From: Astrothelium macrocarpum
Taxonomy: Eukaryota > Ascomycota > Dothideomycetes > Trypetheliales > Trypetheliaceae
DNA length: 64,000 nt
Direction of reading: 5' to 3'
NCBI GenBank assembly: GCA_021030915.1
Contig: JAGEMR010000101.1
Location: forward strand, 47,704-111,703
Each line of letters opens with the position of its first letter. The stretch's first letter is position 1. The position numbers were made by a program, and so were the translations under genes. Of this stretch, positions 44,881-56,978 are shown in pieces. Below the pieces are notes generated by a model. The model was given only the letters and a program-made list of their open reading frames with translations. It did not search any database and had not been told where the DNA came from.

Positions 44881-46612
44881 GTTGTCCCTAAGGGGGGAGC
44901 AAGGTCCTTTTGAACGAGCAAAATTATAACGAGAGCGATGTAAAATGCGGAGAGAGGTTCAATCAGCAGACTGGTATTACAACGACTGTCAAAGGGAAGA
45001 CAGATCGGGTCGAGGCTGGGCTCCCAAGTTAGAACGGGATCGTTGGAGACTAGGGTCGCCAAAGCAACCCCGATTGGGCACGGAAGTACAGCAGTATTAA
45101 CCAGCTCAAACGAAAGGCAGCCGGGAGCAACGAACGTGGAAAGGAAAATAGACAATTAAGAAAAAAGATAGGCTCTGTGGCCGATGGATGTGAAACTTGT
45201 CACAGCTTGGTGTTGGTGAGATGTCGAGGAATGGCGATTGGGGTGGACATTGTCGCCATTCGGCCATTCGCCCTGGGCTTAGCTGCAGGGCCCGGGCCAG
45301 ACGGGACCAGATTCGGGCATGGTGTGCAAAGAGAGTCAGGAGAAGCAGAGGCCAGCTTCAACACGGCACGCACGGATATTGACAATTATTGGGAGTGGCA
45401 ATGGTCAATCTCAATGCGTCGTGAACGTCATTACCCACCCGGCCCAAACTCTTCTACCCAAAGCAACGGTGCCATTATGCCATTACGATTGTCAGGCTCT
45501 ACATACGATCCCCTATTTTAGAGTGTACGGAGGTACCTTACTACCTGCCTGCTAGTAATACGAGAGCGTGGGTGGGGACAGAGATGAGACCCTTTTTCCG
45601 ACGCGTGTTCACTGCCCACACCAAACAGAACAGAGATCGACCACACTCTGCCAGCATCCCCTCACCAAATCTTTGTGCCCAGCAGTGGGGTGTGCCAAAT
45701 CGCAATGCAGCCGAGTAGCATAGCTGACCTTGTTCGCGGCGAATGGTTCCGGAGAAACAGGCGATCGGCCGGACAATATTTGTTCTCTCTGTGCTTCAGG
45801 GGCTCGACCCCTGCACCTCCCCCATCTCAGACATCCCAGACGTGGCGCGTTGCCGAGCAGCATCCTAGTCTGACACCCTTCCAGCCGCCCAGATCTGAAA
45901 GTAAAGTAACATGCCCAAGAGGCGGTGCTTACGACCGTTGAACCTTCACTTGACAGAAAGAATAGCAGGCGGCGCAGGACCGGTAGAGAGTGGGGCGAGT
46001 TGGTCACTCTTCCAAGTGCTCACCGTGGTGATCTCGTAATAAGCAATCGATTAGCAGCAGTTCGGGAGGAGAGCAGCGGGAGGCTGAGTGTTTGGACGGG
46101 CCAGGGCTATATTTATGGACCTCGCTAGATCTGGCCTAGTCCCGTATCCGCTTTGCAATGCTCAAGGCTCGATTCGGCACGGCCTCGGACACGACCTTCA
46201 ACACCTTCTGACACTTTCTCAAGCCTATTCTCCTTGTTGTGCTTGAATCGTGACAATCTTCTGTTCTGTCGTCTTCGTTCCATCGTTTGTTTTGCCTACC
46301 TTTGGCCCTTCGTTTTTGCTTTGCATTTGCTACTAGTTGTAATCCTTTGTTGAACGTCCAAGGCCTCCCGCCAGGGGTCGCAGAAAGTTGTTTTCACCAC
46401 AACACCCCAACTCCGCCCTGCCAAGAGAGAAAAGGAACTTTCGCCACCAGCTGATCTCCCTCGTTGCGGATCTCTATCAGAATTGTAATTGACATTCGAC
46501 AAGAAGTGCTGCTTGGCATTTTCCATCTCACAGCTCAACGACCCTACACTCGTGTTCCGTCGCTTGGGCACAACACAACTTGTCGCGATCCCCTGGGGAC
46601 GCAACGCCGAAC
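44881..46612. promoter_or_regulatory. Shared promoter region of the class V and VII chitin synthases
   Basis: The two start codons point away from each other across 1.73 kb. Inverted CCAAT-type motifs (ATTGG) occur near 45075 and 45238. A TATATTTA (46109-46116 region) lies roughly 500 bases before the class V start, followed by a long pyrimidine-rich leader with CTTCTGTTCTGTCGTCTTCG (46257-46276). Shared control is inferred from arrangement, and is the known organisation of this gene pair in several filamentous fungi. Confidence 0.5.
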
Positions 46613-49600
46613 ATGGCTCACAATGCATCTCAACCTCAGCATACACAGGCATCGCTACCTTCGTTACCTGCTCATTTGCAGTCCGACACCCATCTAACTG
46701 CTCACCTGGCCAGCCGATTTCACGTCTCCTTACCCACTGCCCAACTCTCCTCCCACGCCTTGATATCACTGAACACTTATACTTCATCCGCCAAAGGTCC
46801 CAATGGCGGCAAGGAAGGTAGTGCAATGGGGGAGTCGGAGGAACTTGCATCAAGAGCTTGGACAAGATTGGGTGCTAGGAGTGAAAACCAGGCAATCGTC
46901 TATCTGGGTGAATCAGGCTCTGGCAAGACTACACTTCGCAATCACTTTCTAGCGCATTTGCTCAATCAATCCGCCACCCCTCTTTCAAAGAAACTTCAAT
47001 ATGCTTCTTTCGTTTTCGACACTCTGACAACCACTAAATCCGTCACTACTCCGACTGCTTCAAAATCCGGTCTTTTCTTCGAGATCCAATATGATACTTC
47101 AACTAGCTTGCACCCCACTCTCATCGGTGGCAAACTTCTTGATCACAGGCTGGAACGAAGCAGAGTAGCCACAGTCCCTCCTGGAGAGCGCAACTTTCAT
47201 GTGCTCTACTATCTACTAGCTGGAACAAGCCCTGCTGAGAAAGCACATCTTGGTTTGGACCATCTCGGTGCTGTTACACAAGACGGAACAGCTGGCAACA
47301 GGACATCTGCAGTCATCAGCCAGAAGCGTTGGAGATATCTTGGTCATCCTAGCCAGATGAAAGTTGGCGTCAACGATGCTGAGGGTTTCCAGCATTTCAA
47401 GACTGCTTTGCGGAAATTGGAGTTCCCCCGAAGTGAGATTGCTGAGATCTGCCAGATTCTGGCTGCCATCCTCCACATTGGCCAACTGGAATTCATGACC
47501 ACACAGTCTACCACTCCTGCTGCTGATGAGAGTGGTGGTTATTCCCATGAAGGTGGAGAAGATGTGACGGTAGTCAAGAATAGAGATGTGCTTGAGATAA
47601 TTGCTGCTTTCCTGGGTGTCAGTACACAAGATCTGGAAACGAGCTTCGGTTACAAGAGTAAGACATTACATCGAGAACGTGTGACTGTGATGTTAGATCC
47701 CAAGGGTGCTCGTGAAAATGCTGATGAGCTCGCTCGGACTCTCTATGCTCTTCTCGTAGCCTACGTCATTGAGAGCATCAATCAACGCACCTGTGCTCTT
47801 GAAGATGCGGTAGGAAACACCATATCCGTCGTCGACTTCCCTGGTTTTGCTCAATCATCTTCAACCGGAAACACGTTGGATCAACTTCTCAACAATGCTG
47901 CAACCGAAGCCATGTACAACTTTGCTCTTCAGAGTTTCTTCGAAAGAAAAGCAGATTTGCTTGAGACCGAAGAAGTCAGTGTCCCAGCCACAAGCTACTT
48001 TGATAACTCAGATGCTGTCAAGGGCCTTCTGAAACCAGGCAATGGCTTGCTCAGCATCCTTGATGATCAAACAAGACGTGGAAAGACTGATATGCAATTT
48101 CTTGAAAGCATTCGCAAGCGTTTTGGCGACAAGAACCCTGCCGTCTCTGTGGCCAGTGCTACAGCCATCATGCCCGGCAGTAATTTCCCAACTCAAAACA
48201 CAAATGCCTCCTTCACTATCAAACACTTTTCTGGAGAAGTCGAGTATCCTACAGAAGGTCTGATTGAGGACAATGGAGAGGTCATTTCTGGCGATTTGAT
48301 GAACCTCATCAACACAACCAATCGTGATTTTGTCCGAGACCTCTTTGGACAAGAGGCGCTGAACCGAGTCACTCACCCAAAAGAAAGATCTACCATCTTG
48401 CAAGCATCTCTGAGCTCAAAGCCGACTCGCATGCCGAGTATGGCTAAGAGGAATGGTGAACGACCATCGCGTTTTGGGACTCAAAAGAGGGTTGGGACAC
48501 CTACTGATGACAAAGCTTTCGATTTCGGCGAGAGTCCAAAGGATCAGCACGATTCTAAGCCGCATAAGAGAGATCATGGACAACAGGGAGCTTCAGGTCA
48601 ATTCTTGGCCTCTCTCGACAACATTACTCGATCCATCTCTGGCTCAACGAATCCATACTTCGTCTTTTGCTTAAAACCAAACGACCGCAAGATCGCCAAT
48701 CAATTCGATAGTAAATGCGTTCGAACACAAGTCCAGACCTTTGGCATTGCCGAAATCAGCCAGCGCCTCTGTAACGCTGACTTCAGTATGTTCATGCCTT
48801 TTGGTGAGTTTCTCGGTCTCGCTGAGGCCGAGACTGTCGTGGTTGGAAGCGAGCGTGAAAAGGCCGAAATGGTTCTCGACGAACGAAGATGGCCTGGCAA
48901 TGAGGCTCGCGTGGGCGCCACTGGTGTCTTCTTAAGTGAAAGGTGCTGGTTTGAAATTGCCAAAATGGGCGAACACCCTGTTATCCCAGGCACATATGGA
49001 GATAACTATGATGAGACGCCAGGCGCATATATGACTCCTGGGGGTAGGAGTGGAAATCCTTTTGGTGATTCAAAACAAGACCTCCTGGCTTCACACACCC
49101 CCTCTCCCGGCGCCTTCTACCATGACGACAAGTCGGGCGGATACTTTGGTAGCAGAGATCTAGATGCAAAGTCCGAAGCAGGAGCTTCTGCATTTAACTC
49201 GGGAGACATGTTCCGCAATATGGACACGCGTGAACAAATGGCCGAGAAAGGTAATGAAGCCAAGCTAGTAGAGGTTGAGGAGAAGTATGTTTCTGGCAGC
49301 AGAAAGAGATGGCTTTTCATGGTCTACTTGATGACATGGTGGATTCCCGATTTCCTGCCCAGGTATATCGGACGAATGTCCCGAAAAGATGTACGGACGG
49401 CCTGGAGAGAAAAGGTAGCGATCAACTTTATCATCTGGTTGAGCTGCGCCTTTGTGCTCTTCTTCATGAGTAAGTGCTCACATGTTTTCTGACATCAAAC
49501 GGCCACACTAATTGCGAGACAGTTGGCTTTCCAAACCTGATTTGTCCAAAGCAATATGTCTATTCGACCCAGGAGCTGAGTTCATACAATGGCAAGAAAG

Positions 49601-52440
49601 GCAGTGGAGGTTCTTACATTGCCATCCGTGGAGTTGTATATGATCTTGCAGCTTTCACTCCCAGCCATTATCCTAATATTGTCCCTTCCACCGCTCTCGA
49701 AAAGTACGCTGGGACAGATGCTACCAATATCTTTCCGGTTCAAGTGAATGCACTTTGCAACGGCGTGAATGGTACTATAGATCCTGCCGTACAACTCAGC
49801 TATCAGTCTACCAACTACACCGACCAAACCAATGTCGTTAGCGAACAAGATACCAACGCCCAGTACCACGACTTCCGATGGTTCCGAAATGATTCGCGCC
49901 CGGATTGGTGGTACGAGCAGCAGATGTATCTCAAAGCCAATTACCAAAAAGGTAGAGTTGGGTACACACCAAAGTACATTGCGACCCTCGGCTCCAAGCA
50001 AAACGACATTGCCATCTTGAACAAACGCATCTACGACTTCACAACCTATAATCAAGGAGGCCGTAACCCACAATATCCGCCTGGTGAAAAACAACCAGCG
50101 ACCGCTCCGAACTCGAATTTCATGTATGAGCCTCTTGCTGAGCTCTTCCAACAGCGTGCTGGGCAGGATATTAGTAAATACTACGAGGCACTTGATATGG
50201 ACACTGAGCTCGCTAACAACATGTTGATTTGTCTCAATAACCTCTTTTACGTTGGTGATGTGGACACCCGTTCTTCGCCTCAATGTCTCTTTGCCAAGTA
50301 CATTCTTCTTGCCATCTCTCTCCTTCTCGTCAGCGTCATCGGCTTCAAGTTCTTCGCCGCCCTCCAATTCGGCAAGAAAAACATGCCCGAGAATCTTGAC
50401 AAGTTCGTCATCGCCACCGTCCCGGCATATACCGAAGACGAAGAATCACTGCGTCGTGCCATCGATTCCGCTGCACGCATGCGCTACGACGACAAACGCA
50501 AATTGCTTGTCATTATCTGCGACGGTATGATCATCGGCCAAGGAAATGACCGGCCGACACCACGCATCGTATTGGACATTCTTGGAGTTTCAGAAACCGT
50601 GGATCCTGAGCCATTGAGTTTTGAGTCCCTGGGTGAGGGCTTAAAGCAGCACAACATGGGTAAAGTCTATTCGGGTTTGTATGAGGTTCAGGGACACATT
50701 GTTCCGTTTTTGGTGGTTGTCAAGATTGGCAAGCCTTCTGAAGTCACTCGGTACGTCCTTTCGATTTCTAAAATATATATCTTGATTTCGAGTTTACTAA
50801 CTCATTGCAGGCCAGGTAACCGTGGTAAGCGTGATTCTCAGATGCTCATTATGCGTTTCTTAAACCGCGTTCACTACAATCTGCCCATGACACCACTAGA
50901 ACTGGAAATGCACCACCAAATTCGTAATATCATCGGTGTGAACCCGACCTTTTACGAGTTCTTACTACAAATCGACGCCGACACTGTTGTTGCTCCGGAC
51001 TCTGCCACTCGCTTTGTTGCTTCCTTCCTTCACGATACTCGCTTGATTGGTGTCTGTGGTGAGACGGCTCTTACCAATGCCAAGTCATCCTTCATTACCA
51101 TGATGCAAGTTTACGAATATTACATTTCCCACAACTTAACAAAAGCTTTCGAATCTCTCTTCGGTTCCGTTACTTGTTTACCCGGTTGTTTTACCATGTA
51201 CCGCATTCGTGCAGCAGAAACCGGCAAACCTCTTTTCGTTTCAAAAGAAGTTGTCGAGGCCTACTCAGAGATCCGTGTCGACACCCTCCACATGAAGAAC
51301 CTGTTGCATCTAGGCGAGGACCGATACCTTACAACCCTACTCCTCAAGTTCCACTCCAAGTACAAAACCAAATACATCTTCCGCGCCCACGCCTGGACTA
51401 TCGCCCCTGACTCCTGGAAAGTCTTCATGTCCCAACGTCGCCGCTGGATCAACTCCACCGTACACAACCTCATCGAACTCATCCCGCTCCAACAACTCTG
51501 CGGTTTCTGCTGCTTCTCCATGCGCTTCATCGTCTTCCTCGACCTCCTCTCCACCATCGTCCAACCCGTCATTGTCGCCTACATCGCGTACCTCATCGTG
51601 CTCCTCGCCACCGACGCCTCCGTCGTCCCGCTCACCGCCTTCGTCCTCCTCGGCGCCATCTACGGTCTCCAAGCCATCATCTTCATCCTGCGCCGCAAAT
51701 GGGAGATGATCGGCTGGATGCTCATCTACGTCGTCGCCACCCCGATCTTCGCCTTCGGCCTCCCGCTCTACGCCTTCTGGCACATGGACGACTTCTCGTG
51801 GGGCAACACGCGCGTCGTCACCGGCGAGAAGGGCCGCCAGGTCGTCGTCTCCGACGAAGGGAAATTCGACCCCTCCTCCATCCCCCGCAAGAAGTGGGAG
51901 GAGTACCAGGCCGAGCTCTGGGACGCGCAGACCCAGCACGACGACGCCCGCTCCGAAATCTCCGGCCTCAGCTACCAGACCCGCTCCTACTACCACCCGA
52001 CTGTCGCGGGCGCAGCCGGCTCCGAGTACGGCGGCGACCATCTCCATCCCGCTGCTGCGGGCTACGCGTCGCGGCCCATGTCCCAGCTTGGCGCTCCGCC
52101 CCGCTACGCCGCGGGCAACATGTCGCGGATGTCGCTCGCGGCGTCGGAGCCGCTGCTCGGTGGTGGCACGCCGGGCTCGCGCCACGCGTCCGGGGTTTAT
52201 CCCGGCGGGACGACAAGTCCGGGCGAAGTGGAGATGGCGGATTTTGCTGGTGGGCAGCAGTTGCCGTCGGATGATGCGCTGCTAGCGGAGATACGGGATA
52301 TTCTGCGCACGGCGGATTTGATGAGTGTGACGAAGAAGAGTGTCAAGGCGGAGTTGGAGAGGCGGTTTGGGGTGGGGCTGGATGCGAAGAGGGCGTATAT
52401 TGGGAGTGCGACGGAGGCGATTTTGAGTGGGCAGTTGTGA
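46613..52440 (+). CDS. Chitin synthase with myosin motor head, class V (CsmA-like)
   Basis: Exons 46613-49469, 49523-50750 and 50811-52440 total 5715 nt, 1904 residues. Start is the ATG at 46613 (MAHNASQPQHTQ); the frame before it opens only at TTG. The myosin head (residues ~30-790) keeps a full P-loop, GESGSGKT at 99-106, and a switch II-like VVDFPGFAQ. Intron 1 (49470-49522) joins LFFM to IGFPNLICPKQYVY at the first membrane helix. A cytochrome-b5-like domain follows (YIAIRGVVYDLAAFTP), then helices, then the catalytic region: TVPAYTEDEESLRRAIDSAA, IICDGMIIGQGNDRPTPRIV, QIDADTVVAPDS, GEDRYLTTLLLKF, QRRRWINSTVHNL. Intron 2 (50751-50810) has a TTACTAAC branch and no in-frame stop. The C-terminal ~60 residues form a DEK_C-like domain (SDDALLAEIRDILRTADLMS). 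In Aspergillus-type fungi class V enzymes use the motor head to bind actin and act at tips and septa. Confidence 0.95.
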
Positions 52441-54389
52441 TGAGAGGTAGGGATGGGTGTGGAGGAGGGTGTGAAGAGGGAAGCGGGAAGTGTGGTTTGG
52501 ACTGTAATAATGGGATATGATGAAAGTCAATATTATTTGACAGATTTCGCATTTCTCTTCTGCTGTCTTTATAGTCAAATCTGGTGGCGTTTAATAAGTC
52601 ATTCGGGCATGGGTGAGCGGCCTGCTCGGGCATCTAATGTGGTAATGCAGACTTGACCTGTATATAAAATTATGCAAAGCATTTTGCGATTCGCTATGGC
52701 AATTGCGATGAATGTGGCAGACCAGGCGTTTTTTCAGGTCTCCATTTATGAGTGAATAGGAGCGTTCTACCAAGTTGAGATATCTAATTCGCACAAGTGC
52801 AGCTAGAAAATTTTTGGAACTATGTCCTCAGCACTAATTCAAAACAAAACCACGTATAGGTACGTTACCATAGTTAGTCGTTCGAGGACAATTTGGCAAA
52901 CCGTTGCGCGAGTTACCAAACAACCTCACGATTCGATTTAAGGCATGGAGATTTCAAATAGCCATGCACGAAACGGAAGGCTATAGCGACGTTTGTGACG
53001 ACACCGCAAGCCAACATAGACAATAGGAACATCCACAGGTACTGACTAAGGTCACACATTTCCTTTTCTACTTTCAAGCCTGAGCGATTAAGGTAGTAGT
53101 CAAACCTGAGTTGTGGCTGTGGAACTATGTATTATATCGAAGCTACAACTTAGCAAACCTGAGCTAACCTTAGCTACCCTAAGCCAGCATGAGCATCGCC
53201 CAAGTAACGCTTGGGACACCTAAGCCTGCATATGCCCGTCCAAGTGCCGCTTGAGCCTGCAAAATAGGCACAAGGCAGCGAACAGTGACACAGAAAATTA
53301 ATCTACTATAATCTGAATGAGAGTTCAGAGACCTTCATTTCTGCTCTGTAATGTAGACACGCGATACCATTGTAATTTATCAGATAATGTACCTAAGCCA
53401 GCTCCAAGTCTACCTCGGAGCTGCTCCAGAATTCTCATACAAGTCAATCTAAGTTCTCTCATCATTCAGCCATGGTTTAAGCTACTTAGCTGCTGCTTGA
53501 GTTAATATCAGGTTGCTCAAGTCTCGTTTGTGCTCTACTTACCTTTGCTTAGATCCCATTCCTGGACCCCAGTACTACTGGCATGCCTTAACTTATAGAA
53601 TTATCAACTCTAAGCAAGAGGATGAGGCCTTCTTCGAGGCACTCTCCTGGCATGGTTCCCAGGGTCTGACCCTTAACATCGATTCACAAGGTCAACCATA
53701 TCTTTGAAGAAGATAATCGAATCAAGGAGTTAGTTATAAGTTTAGTCCTCTTGTCGGTTCCACTACGGACAAACATCTGCTTATATACCTACGACAATAG
53801 TCAAGAAAAGAGATTGTTGTTAGCCGGTGGCCGGAAAATTTCTCAAGCCTAAATCCATTCTGAGATGGATGTGAAAGTCTTTGACTATAAGCATAATCTC
53901 CAGAGGCCTGTTTAAATTCATTTCTGTCAAATCTCCAAGAAACCCACAGAGTAAAGAACATGAAAATCGTGACAGAATATTCACTCGAAAGCGCAGATCT
54001 CACCGCAATCACTGATTTACTAGACAGTGCTCCAGACCTACATAGAACGGTCTGAAGACCTCGTCCATTGACAGAGGTAATTCCCATGATATCTAATGCC
54101 GTAATGTACGGTATCTGTATAAGTACATTCAAGCAACGGATGACTACCTCTATTCTCGTTCCGCCAAATCACCCACACATGCCTATATCAGCTGATAAAA
54201 TTGGAAATGCAGTACCAAAGTCAGTTCATTCGGCTAAACTAAGTTATCTAAGCCAATCATAGGGATCCTGACCCCAATTATAGAATCGCTAATCGGCTTA
54301 GATTGCTTAAGTCACTCTGGCAGGATATTCCTGAGTGTATAGGCTAGTCTTTATGTGAGACTCCAGTCTTGCTTCTGAACGATGGATGC
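52441..54389. other. 1.9 kb intergenic region entering the gene-poor right arm
   Basis: It begins with the class V chitin synthase 3' region. Two adjacent ~41 bp imperfect copies (53180-53220 and 53221-53260) share TAAGCC-GCAT...CAAGT..CGCTTG. The frame at 53734-54132 (minus) has no convincing protein features. Otherwise nothing is recognised. Confidence 0.4.
53180..53260. repeat. Two-unit imperfect tandem duplication, ~41 bp
   Basis: Unit 1 begins TAAGCCAGCATGAGC and unit 2 TAAGCCTGCATATGC; both continue with CAAGT and a CGCTTG core. Similarity is imperfect, with transition differences that would fit decay by C-to-T mutation. Confidence 0.4.
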
Positions 54390-55338
54390 TCAATTTTCTG
54401 TACAGTCCACGAGCTTTAAGCCCCTAGTCCCTCCCTCATTATTTTGCATTGATGTTATGATCTCGTTGAAATCTTGCTCAGATCGGTAAGCCGAGCCTTC
54501 AATCATATTCCGTATATAATAAGCCCCGCCAGACTCAAACATATGCAATATTCCTCCGTTCTCAGGTGTGTGAGACATGATAGGAGTTGCGGAAGTAAGG
54601 CCTAGATCTTCAAGAAGTGCATGATCCTGACTGGCCGAATTCTTGTACATTTCATTGATGAGCAATGGCTCGAAACCGTTCGTCCAGCCTTCGGGCAGTG
54701 GAAAGTGGGGCTCATCCTGGAGGTACATTAGTTTGACGCTCCTCAAGTTGATGGCAGAACTCACAATTTGACTAATATGGATTGATGGCTTTGGCTTCTC
54801 GTGCTGGAAAGATGTTAGTAAGAATTACCTCATAAGCGTCGAGAAGCCTTACCATTAATTGACTAGTGTCTCCTCCGCTTTCTACTAGGCTTCTCTGTGG
54901 AAACTCTTTTCTTGGCTTTGATGTTAGATATTCGCCATCACTTGATTCTTCTTGATCTGATTCTGGTTTCATGCTTAATGTTTCGCTTAATGTCTCGCTC
55001 GCCTCATCACGCTCCGACTCTTCACTACTGGACCTTGATCCTGGTTCTGAGGTTTCTCCTTTAGCCGCTGCTCGCCTATCATGACGTGACTTCTTTTTCA
55101 ATTGCTTCAGAGGAATGGGCCTGATTGATTCATTATGAGACGATACACTTGGCGAATCCACTGCATCGCGGAGCAACCCGCTGTGCCAACTCGACCCGGT
55201 TTCTGGCTCTGCTCGTTCGGTGACTGGAAGTTTTCCGTTACGTGACTTGGATTCGCCCGGCGGATATTTTTCTTTCAACAACACTCCGTCAGAACCGTCT
55301 CTCCAAGCGCTTTTTCGTTTATCTTGTAGTGACCCCAT
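54390..55338 (-). CDS. Two-exon gene of unknown function
   Basis: Exons 54853-55338 and 54390-54803 encode 299 residues from the ATG at 55336-55338 (MGSLQDKRKSAWRDGSDG). The 49-nt intron (54804-54852) has a GTAAGG donor, a perfect TTACTAAC branch and a TTTCCAG acceptor, and joins TSQLM to HEKPKPSIHISQI in phase 0. The first ~160 residues are disordered, with a basic stretch (LKQLKKKSRHDRRAAAKGE) followed by an acidic Ser/Glu-rich stretch (SEESERDEASETLSETL). The second exon looks globular (EPHFPLPEGWTNGFEPLLIN, GGILHMFESGGAYYIRNMI). No domain is recognised. Splicing quality and protein-like composition support a real, possibly nuclear, protein. It is the last apparently intact gene before the repeat-rich right end. 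Confidence 0.68.
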
Positions 55339-56280
55339 AACAATGCGACTAAGACGCGGTGTGGCGATGTAGGAGACTGGATGTGAGATCGGAAAGAGAA
55401 GTGGAGGGTGGTGTTGCGCGGGAAATCCAGGCCCAGCATTACTTTGAGTCACGTGATAGCGGCCACCAACGTCACTACCGTACCTACCTACCTAGTGATA
55501 CCTTGCTCATCTGATTCTCAGCCCGCCTGCAAGTCGAAGCAATTGCACCTTATCACGTTCGGCTCATTGGCCATAATCAGTCTACCTTAAGGCTCTTGTC
55601 TCTAGGAAGGCAAAGCGATGCCTGTCCTCAGCCGTTTCCGGCGATGAAGGAGAAATATTAATCTTTTGCACAAGCGCTCAAGCGAGCAATGCCATCTTCA
55701 GCTGGATCCATCACTCATTCCCGCTCGAAGATGCCGTATTTGCGTATATCTAATAATCAATTCTCTCCTGTTGAGTCTACACAAATTTCATTCCTCGAGT
55801 TTTTCAGAGCTTCCACAAGCAATTCAACCCATGGCCCCATACGAATGGGACCGGCCGATGGTGGGTGTTCTACCTCGACACTTAGACCTGGTTTCTTAGC
55901 CAATGGATCTAGGTGTTCGAATTCCTAACCGACGTTGTTGAAGACCATACAGATTACAGCATCCCTGATACAAACTTGGAATCACTACGCCGGCTACTCA
56001 AAACAGGGCTGCAATGCCGCGTACAAAGTCGTTGGTCTGTTTGATTCGTGGCACTAATCAGCAGAGCGAGTAGGTTGGCGTGAGCTGATGCGCAGCCTCA
56101 TTATTACTCCAGCCTTGTGTCTTTTTTGGTACCGGGTATAGCGCCAATACTGAGTTTAAATAAGCCTTGTAGACCAGACAGCACACTTATGTATAACTTT
56201 GCGTCTTCTTCAAATACTGCGCTTATATTTCTTCCAATGCCATTGCCCTAACTATTGAGGCTCTATAGTTCGACAAATCG
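55339..56280. other. Intergenic region beside the repeat-rich arm
   Basis: The left part should be the promoter of the gene at 54390-55338. From about 56.08 kb it contains the first copy of the dispersed repeat listed separately. Other short frames have no support. Confidence 0.4.
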
Positions 56281-56321
56281 ATGAGTGCTGGATCGCAACA
56301 ATACGTACCTTCACGACTTCA

Positions 56322-56750
56322 TTGCGGCCTTTCTACCTTCTCGCTGCTACCTCTGTCTCCCTTGCATTCGCTTCTCCTGTTCCCACGAATATCGGTGCCT
56401 GGCTACACAATGTTTTTCTTCCCAAATCGGGTCCTACACTGCGCGATGAAATCAAATGTTACAGTCTTCTCTATGGTGGCCTTGGCTTTCTCTCACATAT
56501 CCTTACATATTACACCATCTTTATGCTGATACTTGGTCTCACGCCACTTATTCCTCGTCCAGGCAACTGGATTTGCTTCAGGCCGAAAGGAGCAGTCAGT
56601 AACGCCATCTGCGTTGTCACTCGTGAGGCAGGCTCGGAGATTCCGTCACGAAAGAAACGCTTAGCTACCCGTGTCTACACGTCGTCACTGTGGAAAGGTA
56701 CCGTATATAGTGCCAATATTGAGTTTGAAAAAGCCTTGTGGACCAGATAG
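56322..56750 (+). pseudogene. Broken piece of a membrane-protein gene
   Basis: The frame opens only at TTG, but encodes a protein-like stretch: GAWLHNVFLPKSGPTLRDEI, then hydrophobic CYSLLYGGLGFLSHILTYYT and IFMLILGLTPLIPRP. This resembles the beginning of multi-span fungal membrane proteins of unknown function with a conserved GFLSH-LTYYT phrase, recalled from general familiarity only. An ATG at 56281 is in another phase. The right half includes the dispersed repeat and stops at 56748-56750. It is probably truncated and frameshifted. Confidence 0.4.
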
Positions 56751-56762
56751 ACCACCTATGAA

Positions 56763-56978
56763 TCACCCAAGGCTCGCCCAGGAACTCCTCAACAGTCCTG
56801 CCAAGCTTTTTCCACGGATGAAACTCGTGACAGTTCTTGTCCAATCTGCGGAGTCATATAGCAATGTCAAGAAGTCCTCATTAGCCTTGTGTCTGAAAAG
56901 ATTGAGCCGTTTGGCTTCATCAAGGAGAGGTGCGGAGTCAAGAGAGATGAGATGTTTGAGGTAGTTGGTCTTATCCAT
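56763..56978 (-). pseudogene. Short protein-like frame, probable gene remnant
   Basis: From an ATG at 56976-56978 this 71-codon frame reads MDKTNYLKHLISLDSAPLLD, then LFRHKANEDFLTLLYDSADW, ending in a stop at 56763. Composition is protein-like, but there is no domain, the frame is short, and it sits among decayed repeats. It may be the first exon of a lost gene. Confidence 0.3.

Noticed and set aside
49582..50367. Minus-strand frame of 261 codons
   Set aside because: Entirely antisense to conserved chitin synthase coding sequence, with no domain of its own.
51337..52185. Long minus-strand frame of 282 codons opposite the class V chitin synthase
   Set aside because: It is a G/C-driven antisense shadow of the chitin synthase C-terminal coding exon with repetitive Gly/Asp/Glu/Val composition.
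53734..54132. 132-codon minus-strand frame
   Set aside because: Composition is only marginally protein-like; no intron borders or domain, in a decaying region.
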